Positions 49,671 through 61,104 of a DNA stretch of 64,000 nt are shown here, piece by piece. The first letter of the stretch is position 1. Each line of letters begins with the position of its first letter. The notes under the pieces are model-generated. The model was not told where the DNA came from. It saw nothing but the letters and a program-made list of their open reading frames with translations, and ran no database searches. A program made the translations under genes and the position numbers. The stretch comes from Phaseolus vulgaris (Eukaryota; Streptophyta; Magnoliopsida; Fabales; Fabaceae): positions 36,964,023-37,028,022 of the forward strand of contig NC_023755.2 of assembly GCF_000499845.2 (NCBI RefSeq), in the 5' to 3' direction.

Positions 49671-50979
49671 AAGTTAATAGAGTTATTATGATCATTTAAC
49701 ATCCATATTTTTTTCAACAATTACATTATACTACATAAAATATTATTTTATTATAATAGTTTATCTGTATTTATTATTATTTATTGTTTAGATATAATAT
49801 TTTATTATTAAAAAATAGTTGTATCGTAAATGTATTGAAAAAGTAGATTGTCAAAACATATTTACCCTATTTAATAAGATTTTTTTCATAAAAAAAAAAA
49901 ACGCTTTTTGCTTAGAGAAATCTTTACAAATTGAAGGTTATACAACTTAAAAAATCTCATCAGTTTTTCTAAGTTCCAACAATTTAGAAATAGATATATA
50001 TGCATAAAATTTAAGTCGCAAATAATAATTTTCTTCTAGTTTATGGTTAAATTAGAAAAGTAGGTGAAATTTGACATTCAGCTACCAGTTATTCCACATA
50101 TAATTAATTGCATGTCATACACATATCTATATGATATCTTTCCGAAAGACACCAAAAAAGAGTAATCAGTCATCAATTAATAATTTCCAGACTTTTTCCC
50201 CGTTCCTACTTTTGAATTGTAGCCTTGAAATTTTCAAAATTTCAACTAAGAAAAATTCTAAACCAATAAACACGAACATTATGGATCACACTGACACTGA
50301 CACGCATACGGACACGAAAATATGCATAATTTCTAAAATATATAACACGAGAACACAAATCTATATATTATATAATTTTAAATTATATAAATTAAAAATA
50401 AATATTTATGTATAAAAGTATGTTTCAGATTTTTTTTGAGAGTTTTCATGACTGATTCAAAAGAATTTGATTTTATTTTTATAATCATAATAAAAATATA
50501 TACAATGAATTTGAATTTTTAGAAAATTATTGTATTCATACATTTTAAAATAATACATTTTAAAATTGTGTTAGAATTTTTAAAAATCTAACAAATATTT
50601 TTTGAATTGAACAATTCACCGATAAATGTCCTACGAGTGTTGTACGAGTGTCAACACCAATACGACACGGATACACCTATTTAAATTTGTGTCCGAGTCT
50701 CATACCTAGTTGAAAACTCCAAAACTTAGCCATGTATACGTTGAGATTCATGCTAGGTTATCATGTGATTTCAGTTCTTTTAAGTTGGCTAGAATACATA
50801 GCAACATCTCACAGAAGTTATTGAAGTGAATATATCTGCAAAAACCTGCATATCAGTGGTGATTACAACTGTAACAATCTAAATAAAGAAGGATATACAT
50901 ACAATTATTTAACAATGCATTCTACAGTTCTGACCACTCAGATTGGTTCAGATATGATGCATCATATTCGGCTTTATCT
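49671..50979. other. Intergenic DNA with a possible dispersed repeat
   Basis: AT-rich. At about 50276-50706 the two ends carry ACACTGACACTGACACGCAT and CAATACGACACGGATACACC, words seen in a common plant repeat with ACACGGACAC content, but no boundaries could be fixed. Nothing else recognised. Confidence 0.35.
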
Positions 50980-52846
50980 TAAAAGTTAAACTAAACCGCC
51001 TTATGTATGGCGGTTTGATGACCCTTCTACCCTCTTGATTTTCTAGATTATGTATAGCAGTTATTAGTTGCTAACTTCTAGGCATAACTTTTAGAGAGTC
51101 CTCTAGAAATTGTGCAGAATTCTGAACAAGGTATATATTCATCTGAAAGCATGCATGTTGCCCAAAAGAAGCTTTATATCCAACTGAAGCTATGCGTATA
51201 TGACTTGTTCATATAGTTGAAGCTTTACTGCAGTAACTTTATGCAGGGAATCATGATCCGTTTATGACTGCTCTTAGATCACAAAGTCAAAAGAATTAGG
51301 CAATGTCACCTTGTTTTGATGCGTAAGCCTGTTAAAATTGCTACTTGTGAATTGGATTCTCATATCATAGCAGTCTTAATTATCACTGACAGGCACTAGG
51401 GCATATATCATTAATTAGCTCTCTTACAAGTTTATCTATCTTTATCAATCTTCCCGTCTTTATTCTTCCATTAGGAGTGGGAATTGAGTGGTGGTAAATG
51501 AGGTTGAGAAGAAGAGAAAAGTGTAGATTCCTCAAAAGATGAGATAGAACTTGATAATGATGCTAATAGACCACCAGAGGGTCATTCAAGCAATTCAAAT
51601 TCATCGGCTGAAAAGTAAACGAGGGTTCCATCATTTCTCTTTTCTGAAAATTTCCAAGCTACTATATACTACTTTTTATAATAAGGCTTATAGCGAACAC
51701 GTGGTTATACGAATTAATCAACTTGTGTCATTTTCATAACTATTACACGCTTAGAATGGAAGGGGATGAATTGTCAATAAGCTTATCTGTGACTTTCTGC
51801 ATATCAAGTTATGGGAATCACTCAGAAAAGCACACTTAATCAGTAACTGTTCTTAGCCTCTTGGTCACGTGGCGCCCTCATACTCTGGTTTGGATATTTT
51901 TGTTACCTGTGTTTTTGGTACGACTTTGATCTGTTAGTTACACGGTGATATTTATATTTGTATAAGTATTGTGACAATCCTTTTAATTAATTATTATTTT
52001 GTTAAAAAATACACTTTAACTTGAAACATTTTTTTATAATTTAGTCTTGGTAAAATTGGTGATCTAATACTTGATAGCTAAAGGTATATATAGGTTTATT
52101 TTGTTAAAAAAATACACTTTAATTTGAAACATTTTTCTATAATTTAGTCTTGGTAAAATTGGTGATCAAATACTTGAAAGTATATATAGGTTTAAGATTT
52201 TTAATTGGAATTGTATATGTAAAGACTAGAACTAGGATGTACGTAAAGACTGATAGGATTTGGTTATTTCTCCTTCTTCTTCTCGTATTCATTTTTTGTG
52301 TCTGTTAGGAGTTAATTAAAAAATTATTCAAAGATCAAGTTAGAACTTTGTATTAAAAGTGTATTTAAACTGATACAAAATCTATCTTATTCTTTTATAA
52401 ATGGTTTATTTATAGTATTTGGTCATGAACACTCTGCTATAATGGATCGAATCTATTAAATATTAATATTAACTTATTTTAAATAAAAATGTCCTAATAT
52501 TTTTTTGAATATTATCAGGATTTAGTAGAATGTGCTCTTGATTCTCAAGAAATATATGTAATTGGCTTAACTGCTATTTATTATAATTACTTTAATTATA
52601 TTTTAAGCTGGTCGATCGGTCACGGAGACCGAATAACCTGTCTAGTTTGATATCGATTGGTACGGGAATGATAGTGGAGGTTTCATTGTGATCTTGGAGA
52701 TTTCGTCTCAAATTATGGATAACAATGGCTAATGCTGTTATCTATAATTGCGGTCGCATGTGATTACAATAAGCTCAAAAGCTTTGATGTAGTTGAATTA
52801 ACAACATTATGTTGTGTGCATGTGTTTACATACCCCAGTAAATAGT

Positions 52847-52847
52847 A

Positions 52848-52878
<31 letters not shown>

Positions 52879-52993
52879 GTATATACATTGTTATCCATAC
52901 ATATGTATATATATGTATATACATATATATATGTATATATATGTATATATATATATGTATATATATATATATGTATGTATATATGTATATATG

Positions 52994-53024
<31 letters not shown>

Positions 53025-53030
53025 GTATAT
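52847..53030. repeat. Long TA/GTATATA microsatellite
   Basis: About 180 bases of TATATATGTATATAC-type sequence. Open frames here reading IYIYIY on both strands are artefacts of the repeat. Confidence 0.95.
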
Positions 53031-53157
53031 GTTGCAGTACATTAAAAGGGAGATAGAAGGTGAAAAAGTAAAAGGGATTGTGTATTTCCAAAGAAGAGGC
53101 AATTGCAATGATCCTAACTTGAAATAGCAGAAGCAGGTGCAGCCTCACTAGATAAAG

Positions 53158-53317
53158 CCAATATGGCATTTATGATTTATAGATGCAGCTACATATATAC
53201 CATGTGCCTGGTCCCTCTGCAACCATATAATATATAACAAAAATAATACTTCTCCTGTTCCTCAGCAGCAGAAACCAAGTAAAGTGCAGTGAAAATGCAG
53301 ACAAAGAAAACATATCG
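53158..53317 (-). pseudogene. Decayed MIR530-like hairpin
   Basis: Paralogue of 56356-56496. On the minus strand, 53299 to 53279 begins TGCATTTTCACTGCACTTTA. It can be aligned to the miR530 sequence as remembered (TGCATTTGCACCTGCACTTT) with one substitution and one missing C. The opposite arm (53158-53205) no longer pairs well with it and contains inserted TA-rich sequence. Judged a relic; a diverged working miRNA cannot be excluded. Confidence 0.5.
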
Positions 53318-53400
53318 ATCGACATGTGTAACGGCCTGTTTAGTAGCAAGAAGTTTGTCATGCTCAAGTTGCTTTAATCTCCTTTTAAAATTTCAACCAT

Positions 53401-55099
53401 TTTAAAAATCTTCAAAATTTAAAATCTGAGTGAGTTATTATAATGTATGAGGTTTTAAATTTAGAATACTCTTTCAAAACAAAATGATTCTTCAAACAAT
53501 CATGTGCCTCCATTTGATTTAGTTAAGTTGGAAAATAAAAAATCACTAAAAACTAAGCTAAGATATCACACACACACATGTTAGTTTAAGGGAGAAAAAA
53601 CATTTAAAGCGAAAAGACTTTCCTTTTTGTTATTATCATTTGTCTTTGCAGGATGTTAAAAATCCACGTAATGATGTTACTACAAATAGAATTTAACTAA
53701 CATGTAATGAGAAATAAAGAAGAAGAAAATTTCTTTAAAGAAAACAATCTACTCAAACTTTATTATTTATAAATTTTTCTTATCAGCAATTTATATTTAT
53801 CTATTTGCCATCTACTTTATGTTTTATATCCATGTATATCCTACCACGTTTCTTGATTTGTGAAATGATTTTTCATTTTGAACTTTTTTTTCTTCTAAAA
53901 CATTCATCTCTTCTTTTAAAGCTTTGTCCAATGTTCATTTCTCATAGTCTTCTTTTATATTGAGATAAGAATCTATGTTTGTTATGTTGAGTAGATTTAT
54001 CTTTGTATAAGAATTGTAACATACCTAAATGTTTTCTTTTCTTTTATTTATTTTTTACTAATAAAAAAAATAACAATAAAGCTTCTAGGTCTAATAAAAA
54101 AACTATCTGCATAAATTCAGAAATAAAATATTTAACATACAATTTTTTTCTTTCTCAACACAATGGATACATCTTCAATCGTTATCTTCTCCGGTTTCCT
54201 TTAGGAATCTTCATCTCCAAATAAATAAATAAATTGTTATTGTATATTCTTTAAAACTTTGACTCATTCCACCAAGAAAATCTCATGAGTTTTTTTCTGC
54301 CTAAAATTTAAGTACGGTGGAATCTGAGTTGGGCACATACATATAATTTTTCATTGGAAATTGATATTGAGCTCCCACTTAATTAGTTGAAGAAAATTCA
54401 CGCATCAATTAATTATTTTCGCGATTATATGATTTTTCATTCTTAAATTTCTGTTGTAATTAAGAGAGTTGTAAATAGATACGTAAAAGAGATACTTATT
54501 TGTGGCTCGTGGCAACCAAAGTAAACTATGAAAGTTCAGCAACTGACCAAGTGCAACTTTCTATATAAAGTAGAAAAGTAGTGGCTGGCCCGTCTAAAAT
54601 AAAATAAAATAATGTTAATTATATGTTGTTTTGTTCAAATTGTTTGTGGAAAAAGTTAATACTCCACAATCAAAATAAGGACTTTCGTGGTTGACGATTT
54701 CGATGTGTTTTGAGATTCATACCATCTTTCATGTGTTTTCATTCTAATCTTTGTTCAGAACTGGAATACCAACATCTCAGATAACAACATATTCAAATCA
54801 ACAAACACAGACTAAAACCTGCTTGGATTACAAAGAAATGATTATTTAGTCGAAATTGATAGGTATAAGTGAGTAAATACTCCGTTTATAGGTTTATGAC
54901 CAAAGTAGACCAATTTATTTTTTTTGTAAATTATGATTTTGAATAAAAAATTATATAAAAATAAATATATCATACATTATGTGAATAATATGAAAGTCGT
55001 AAACATGAAAACCATATTTTATGAATAGAACTTTATATGTAGAAGTGGTATCTCATATATACAACTTTTCACATGGAAGTTTTACCAGTTATAAAACAT
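53401..55099. other. Spacer between the two MIR530 duplication units
   Basis: AT-rich. A possible truncated LINE tail (GTATAAGAATTGTAACATACC then TACTAATAAAAAAAA) lies at 54005-54067. No gene recognised. Confidence 0.4.
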
Positions 55100-55333
55100 G
55101 ACAACTTACCACTTTGTTACACCGCCTTATGTATTATGTCGGTTTTGAATATATACTTTTGAACCAGTTGGTAGAGATTTACTTACAAATTATAAATACC
55201 CAGTTGTCTTACTTTCACACCCTAGCTTCTAGGCCTAACTTTTAGAGTTTTCTTGAAATTGGGAATGCTAAATATCTAAGCATTTAACTAGGGTCAGTGT
55301 ATGCAGGCTTTCAATTTCCACCATACCCCTAAG

Positions 55334-55336
<3 letters not shown>

Positions 55337-55401
<65 letters not shown>

Positions 55402-55402
55402 A
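55337..55402. repeat. (TA)n(TG)n compound microsatellite
   Basis: Twenty TA units followed by about twelve TG units, read directly. Confidence 0.95.
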
Positions 55403-56355
55403 TACCCAACTGATATGTGTACAGCTGTTTTTAGATCATCAACAAGTTTAGAGGATTGACCTTATTATATCATTTTGTTCCATCAGTAATACTAATCTTA
55501 TTAATCCTGCACCTTCTCATATGGTATCAGTCTGTGTTTTGACTAGATCAAGCGTATGAAGTCATATTTATTCTTCCATTCGGGTGTGGTAATTGGTGGA
55601 AGTAAATTGGGTGGGTTGAAACATAAGGAGAAGAGAAAAGTAAAGATTTAGAAGGTGGATTACTCTGAAAGATTAGATAGGATTTGGTTATGTTAATTGA
55701 CCATGTCTTTTCAAGTGAAACTATTGGCTGAAAAAAAATATCAGAGGGTTCCATCATTTTTCTTTCCTCAAAAATATCCAACAGAGTACCAATACAAAAA
55801 TTAATTAACTTGTCATTATCATATTACAATTAATAGGCTTTAGAATAGAAGGGAAAGAGAAAAAGAAAAGGAGGGGTACCTCTATCACCTTCTGCAGATG
55901 GGTTTTGGAGACCGTAGTTCAGTTTTCCTCAGACCCTTTGATAAAGTTAAAGATCAAATAATTTAATTAAACATTTTTCTGATATACTTTTGCAAAATTT
56001 GGAGCATAGGTAAAGGAAACGAATTGCACCATTTCGGGGAAAAAACCTAAAGGAAATATGTAGGTTAACAGAACATACATTTTATTCACAACTTAATACC
56101 AACTAAGAGGGCTGTGTCAGCTTCTACACCCATTTCTAAGTTTTTAGGTTAGAGATTCAACTCCACCTTTGAAGTAGATCTAGATCTGCACAAGAAGTGT
56201 GATTGTGTGCGTATATGCAACAATAAATAGTATATTGCAGTAGATTAACAAGGAGATGGTATATATTCAAAGAGAAAGGAATGTTATGATAAAAGAAAGA
56301 AGAAGCACAAGCAGTTGCAACCACACAAGCAGTGTGCTTCAGTAAGTTAAATGAA

Positions 56356-56496
56356 CCAATATGGCATTCAACTGCAGATGCACCTGCACCTTGTGCCTGG
56401 TAAGTTTACTTACTCCTTGTTCTTACCTACTCTTGTTATGTTCCACAGAAACCAAACAAAGCGCAGGTGCAAATGCAGATAAAGGCAACATATTGG
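56356..56496 (-). ncRNA. MIR530: miR530 precursor hairpin
   Basis: On the minus strand, the 5' arm carries TGCATTTGCACCTGCGCTTT from 56477 leftward, matching the plant miR530 family as remembered (TGCATTTGCACCTGCACTTT) except one base. The 3' arm (about 56391 to 56369) reads AGGTGCAGGTGCATCTGCAG, resembling the known miR530-3p. The arms pair well: CCAATATG at 56356-56363 closes against CATATTGG at 56489-56496, and TGCACCTGC is complementary over the miRNA core with a two-base mismatch. The loop is about 60 nt. miR530 is a conserved plant miRNA reported to target PLUS3-domain mRNAs. An upstream TATAAATA (56664-56657, minus) supports the strand. Small open frames here are not coding. Confidence 0.8.
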
Positions 56497-56656
56497 GGGC
56501 ATCAAGATGCACAATTTCCTTCTGCATAATAATTTTAGCAAGATTGTGCTGTATATGAAATCCCTGGGAAAAGGGATTGAGAGAGAGAAAGAGAAGACTG
56601 AGATTGATACATTCAAATCAAGAAATATTTTGTGACTAACTCTGGGAGATATCAGC

Positions 56657-56664
56657 TATTTATA
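56657..56664 (-). promoter_or_regulatory. TATA box of pri-miR530
   Basis: The minus strand reads TCTATAAATAGC, a strong plant TATA box, about 180 bases upstream of the mature miRNA position. It implies transcription start near 56630. Confidence 0.6.
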
Positions 56665-56863
56665 GAAAGAAAGAGTCTTATCTCCAGACACTCTGAACAA
56701 TAAATACTTTGTTTTTTTTTTCTATCTTTTGGTTTCTCTTCTTTTCATATCACATTATCTATAATGATTAAAAAAATATCACATTATCTACAATTTCAAT
56801 TATTTATCTCAAATCATCTTTCTAGTGATGATGTATTTTTGCAATTAAAGTCACTGTTAAAGA

Positions 56864-56895
<32 letters not shown>

Positions 56896-57178
56896 TGTAA
56901 AATATAATTAAAGACTTTATCAATATACAATTTTTAGTGCATTAATATGAGTTTTAATTAAAGCTAAATTTCCTAACCAGACTAATGATTTTCAAAAAAG
57001 CATTCGAGGTGTTAATGATATATTTACACTATTCATTAGATATTTAAAAATTCTTATTGAAATAGTTTTTTTTTTGGGAATAAAGTAGGAAATAATGTTT
57101 TCAATATTCAACAAAATAAATAAAGAACAAAATTGAATTTTACAAGCACCACAGCAGTTTTTTTTCACAAGATTAAAT
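56665..57178. other. Upstream flank of MIR530
   Basis: AT-rich DNA with a TA microsatellite at 56864-56890. Probable promoter of the miRNA gene near its left end; nothing else seen. Confidence 0.4.
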
Positions 57179-57194
57179 ATGTATAAAACAATAA

Positions 57195-58407
57195 AAACAA
57201 TGGATAAGTATTAGGGTTTAGGTCACCGAATCATACGTCTTCTCGTAATTAACTTTGAAAAAAACATAACTCTTCTTCCTTCATTTAGACTCCTCAAGCT
57301 CCTCGTTAGCGACACAAACATTGTCCATTAAATCCCTTCCTTCAAGAAAAGTCGATTGTCTAAAATTAATGACCTTGCATAACACCTTTTTCAACCTAAT
57401 GGAGAGAAGTTTTGAAATAATCTTGTATAGGCAATTGACTAGAGAGAGATGGGTCTGAAATCGCCAAGCGAATGAGGGTTATCAGACTTAGGAACCAAAC
57501 AAATAGAAGAAGTGTTTGACCCCCTAGGCCACGAATCAGAGATAGCAAAATCTTCTATTGTCGTACAAATGTCCTTCTTAACCACATCCCAACTATGTTT
57601 AATGAAACAAAAATTAAAACCATCCAGACCCAATCTCTTCGAACTGTCGTAACTCCAAACCGCGTTCTTAACTTCCTCTTCAGAAAAAGAACCGATCAGC
57701 ATCTCGTTATCAGATTCAGAAATAGAGTTAAAAGATACATTGTCCAACCTAACCTGAGGCCCAATAACTTATTCAAATCTAGTATTGAAAAAATTCCTGA
57801 CTTTATCCTTAACCACATCCTTGTTCTTGCACCATAACCTGTTAATGAACGTACCATTGAATCTATTCCTTACCCTTCTCCAAGCGACAACCGAATGGAA
57901 ATACTTAGCATTTAGATCTCCTTGTTGTAACCACTTCTAACAAGCTTTCTGAAAGTACACAACTTTTTGCTTGAATTGATTCTTATTAAGTTCTGTCAAT
58001 AGACTCCTCCTTTCCTCCCTACCTGCCTCATCAAGAGCGCCTTCATCGTCTCGATCATCCAAAATCTGAATCTTATCTTTTAAGTTCTCCCCTAAATTAA
58101 TGACATTCCCGAAGATAACTCGATTCCAGGTTTTTAAATCCTGTTTTAATCTTTTCAATTTTTTCTTAAAAACGAACATCCATCTTCCAAACACTTCATA
58201 ATTAATCCACTTGTCTTGCACAAAATCTTTGAACCTACCATCCTTCTGCCAAATATCCAAGCTTCTACACGACTTTGGTCCCAATCATAGCTCACATCTT
58301 TAACTACCAATGCACAATAATCTGACACCGATCTACTAGAGACAAATTGTTTACTATTTGCCCAGACATCCAACCACTCCTTGGAAACTAATACCCTATC
58401 GATTCTG
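57195..58407 (-). mobile_element. Inverted 5' part of LINE copy 5 (endonuclease end to RT start)
   Basis: On the minus strand the order is endonuclease C-terminus (RIDRVLVSKEWLDVWANSKQ, SRSVSDYCALVVKD, 58400-58300), linker, and RT N-terminus FSEEEVKNAVWSYDSSKRLG (about 57690) through NPHSLGDFRPISLVNCLYKI (about 57460) to a YEKTYDSV block near 57225. It stops there and the plus-strand half begins at 58408. Left of it is ATGTATAAAACAATAA (57179-57194), which matches the sequence after the 3' tail. Confidence 0.85.
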
Positions 58408-60557
58408 CATATCGGGGTTGAAGGTGAACTTTATGAAAAGCAGGATCGGAGGAGTGGGGGTCAATGCGTTTTCTATCCAAGGTTTTGCGACTATTCTTAA
58501 CTGCAAAGTAATGAAAGTCCCTTTTAAATATCTGGGGCCACCAATTGGTGGTTGTCACAAAAGGGAAGTGTTTTGGGATGGTGTGGTGGGTAAAATCAAA
58601 TCCAGATTGGGAAGATGGAAAGGTCGTAATTTATCTATGGCTGGAAGGATTTATCTCATCAAGTCATTCTTGTCAATGTTTATGCTGCCTGCGACGATGA
58701 TGGAGAAAATTGTGAGTATTTAGAGAAAATTTCTTTGGGGGTGGGGTTCCGAAGGGAGGAAGATTGCTTGAGTTTCGTGGGAAAAGGTTTGCGAATCTTG
58801 GGAAGAGGGAAGACATGGAGTAGTAAATATTAAGGACTTCAATTTGGCTTGTTGGGTAAATGGATTTGGCGGTTGGGGTCTAATGAGGGAGGTTTATGGA
58901 AGGAGATTCTTGAGTCTAAATATGGAGGCTGGAGAAATCTCATAGAGGACAAACGTGGTCATAATGATTTCCTTTGGTGGAAAGATTTGAAGTTGATCTG
59001 GAAGCTAGAGAAGTGGGGTAGTAACTTTGGTGATTGTTTAGATTGGGAAATTGGCAACGGGAAGTCTATTAAGTTATGGGAAGATCGGTGGGCTAGTAAT
59101 GAATCCTTGAAGTTTAAATTCCCAAGGCTTTTTTCATTAAGTGTTGAGAAAGATGTGGCGTTAGCTAGTTGTGGGTCTCGGACAAACAATGGTTGGGAGT
59201 GGTCATTGGCGTGGAGAAGAAATCTTTACAACTGGGAGAAGGTCCAAGTTAAGAAGCTTCTTGAGGTAGCGCACAACTCATGCCCTGTCTTGGAGAAATT
59301 TGATAGGTGGATTTGGAAGGAAGACATACTTCAAGAGTTTTCTGTTAATTCGGCTTATGGGATCTTAAGGGGTGGTCATGAGGGGGAATGGTCGGGGATG
59401 TTTAAACTATTTTGAAGGATTAAGGCTTTGCCCCTCGCTCAGGTTACTACTTGGAGGGTGCTGGGAAATAAGATTGTTACTAAGGCTAATTTACTTGGAC
59501 GCAGGATTAAGGTCGAAAGTTTTGGCCTGCTTTTGTGGGGTAAAAGAGGAGGAGTATTCTCATTTGTTTTTTTATTGTAAAATAACCTGGTTGGTGTGGA
59601 ATCTGTGTTATGAGTGGTTAGGCATTTCGTCGATTGCCCCCATTCATGCTTTCTCTCCTTTTTTGCAGTTCAGGTTGTGCAATGCTTCGAAGACGGTAAA
59701 TTTAGGGTTGAGGAATATTTGAATAGTGGTGGTTAGTGAGATTTGGCGTCATAGGAATAAGATTATTTTTGAAGGAGGAGTTCTGAATTATTTTGAGATC
59801 TTTTCTTTGGCCCAATTGAAGGTTTGATCTTGGATCAATTCTAAGTTCCCCTCAACTTGCTTTTCTTTCTCTGACTCTAGTATGTCTTTACTTGGTTTAG
59901 ATTGGTGATGGAGTTTGTTTTTGTCAGGTTTAGTAGTATTTGTAATTAGGGGTGGCAAAATAGGGCGGGTTGTGCGGGTCGGCTCGCGATCCGTTGAAAA
60001 AAACGTGGAGCATGTTGCTTATTTCAACCCGTTGGCCCACCCAGCATAACCTGCAGCCCACGCGGGCCAAGTGCAGGGCAGATTGGTCCGCATAACCCGC
60101 ATAACTTTTAAATGTAGAAATTTTTTTCTGCACCTCCATATTTTCTTTATGTAGCCTCATATTTGACATTCTGAAAATTTTAATAACATCTTACTATGCA
60201 TGTCTTATGAAAATATATTATGAGACCATTAACCTAATACATCTAAATAAAAAAAAATCAAAAATTTTATTTAAAAAATATTTTTTATGCGGGCTAGTCC
60301 GCGAGCTAACCCTTATGCGGGGTGGGCTAGAAAAATCAGCTCGCAGATCCTATGCGGGGCAGGCCAACCCGACCCGCTTTTTGTGGGCCAGGTGCGGGGC
60401 AGGCCTATGCGGGACGAGCCAGCTCGCATTGCCATCCATATTTGCAATAGTTGTTTGGAAGGTGTTGGATGGTCAGGTTGTTCCTGATTCGGTGTACAAG
60501 GGTTGAATCACCCCTGAAATGGTTCATATGTATATAATCTTTATTCCTGATAAAAAA
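58408..60557 (+). mobile_element. Forward 3' part of LINE copy 5 (RT end to 3' tail)
   Basis: Begins at LKVNFMKSRIGGVGVNAF. It continues with FKYLGPPIGGCHKREVFWDG, WKGRNLSMAGRIYLIKSFLS, LGKWIWRLGSNEGGLWKEIL (58849 on), WEIGNGKSIKLWEDRWAS, SVNSAYGILRGGHEG and a zinc-finger C-terminus CGVKEEEYSHLFFYCKITWL (about 59530-59590). A 188-codon stretch (58849-59415) is still open. The 3' UTR is split by the MITE at 59946-60438 and ends CCTGATAAAAAAA at 60557. About 300 bases of RT, including the FADD box, are missing between the two halves. Confidence 0.88.
59946..60438. mobile_element. hAT-like non-autonomous element (copy B) nested in LINE
   Basis: Ends TTAGGGGTGGCAA and, reversed from the right, TGGATGGCAA. 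Flanks are TATTTGTAA (59937-59945) and TATTTGCAA (60439-60447), an 8-9 bp duplication with one mismatch. The GC-rich ends with GCGGGTTGTGCGGGTC and GCGGGGCAGGCC match copies at 36478 and 61259. It splits the LINE 3' UTR, so it is younger than the LINE. Confidence 0.8.
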
Positions 60558-60574
60558 ATGTATAAAAACAATAA

Positions 60575-61104
60575 TGAAATATATAAATTTGTATACTATT
60601 TGTTGAGAATTTGATATAGGTTTAGAATTTGAGATAGGTTTAGGAGTGTGACCCTATTTTTTATTTTACTTCTATAAGTAAATTAGTGAAAGAAACATAA
60701 AAAAAAAATATTATTATTTAAAATTAAAATAAAATAAAACTGGTTTTTTACAAAAGGAAATTTTTAATTTATTATAACTGAAATATAAATAACTCAACCA
60801 TATTAATTTTTGAATAATTTGCATTTCAATAGTTAAATATAAATTTTAAAATATAAAATTTGGTTGGGTCTCAATCTGACCCAATCTAACTACTATATAT
60901 ATAACTTAGATATGATTCATCTCAATCCAACTATTATATAAGTATAATTGTAAATTGTTGATTAGGTATTTATGTTAAACAAAATAAACTTATTATATCT
61001 GCAATCAATAATTATTTAAGTATAATTTTAAATTTTTATTAGGTATTTATGTTAAACAAAATAAACTTATTATATCTACAATCAATAATATTTATATATA
61101 TAAA
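60575..61104. other. AT-rich intergenic DNA
   Basis: Contains a direct repeat of about 90 bp (TTAGGTATTTATGTTAAACA at 60962 and about 61038). No gene recognised. Confidence 0.45.

Larger units (their letters stand above)
50980..53400 (-). repeat. Tandem duplication unit A (decayed MIR530 paralogue)
   Basis: Co-linear with unit B (55100-56560). Shared blocks in the same order include ACCGCCTTATGTAT (50997; 55121), CTTCTAGGC.TAACTTTTAGAG (51075; 55226), TTTATTCTTCCATT.GG (51459; 55566), AGGGTTCCATCATTT (51624; 55744) and CCAATATGGCATT (53158; 56356). Unit A is longer, partly because of the TA tract at 52847-53030. Confidence 0.7.
55100..56560 (-). repeat. Tandem duplication unit B (MIR530 locus)
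   Basis: Second, apparently functional copy of the duplicated block described at 50980-53400. The block probably corresponds to the pri-miR530 transcription unit read leftward from about 56635. It contains a TA/TG microsatellite at 55337-55402. Confidence 0.65.

Noticed and set aside
52764..53169. Open frames reading IYIYIY on both strands
   Set aside because: Direct translation of a TA/GTATATA microsatellite.
56361..56558. 65-codon Cys/Leu-rich frame on the plus strand
   Set aside because: Overlaps the MIR530 hairpin; its start lies in the miRNA star arm and the paralogous region does not preserve it.
58849..59415. 188-codon open frame that might look like a live gene
   Set aside because: It is the connection region of LINE copy 5, flanked by stops and frameshifts.
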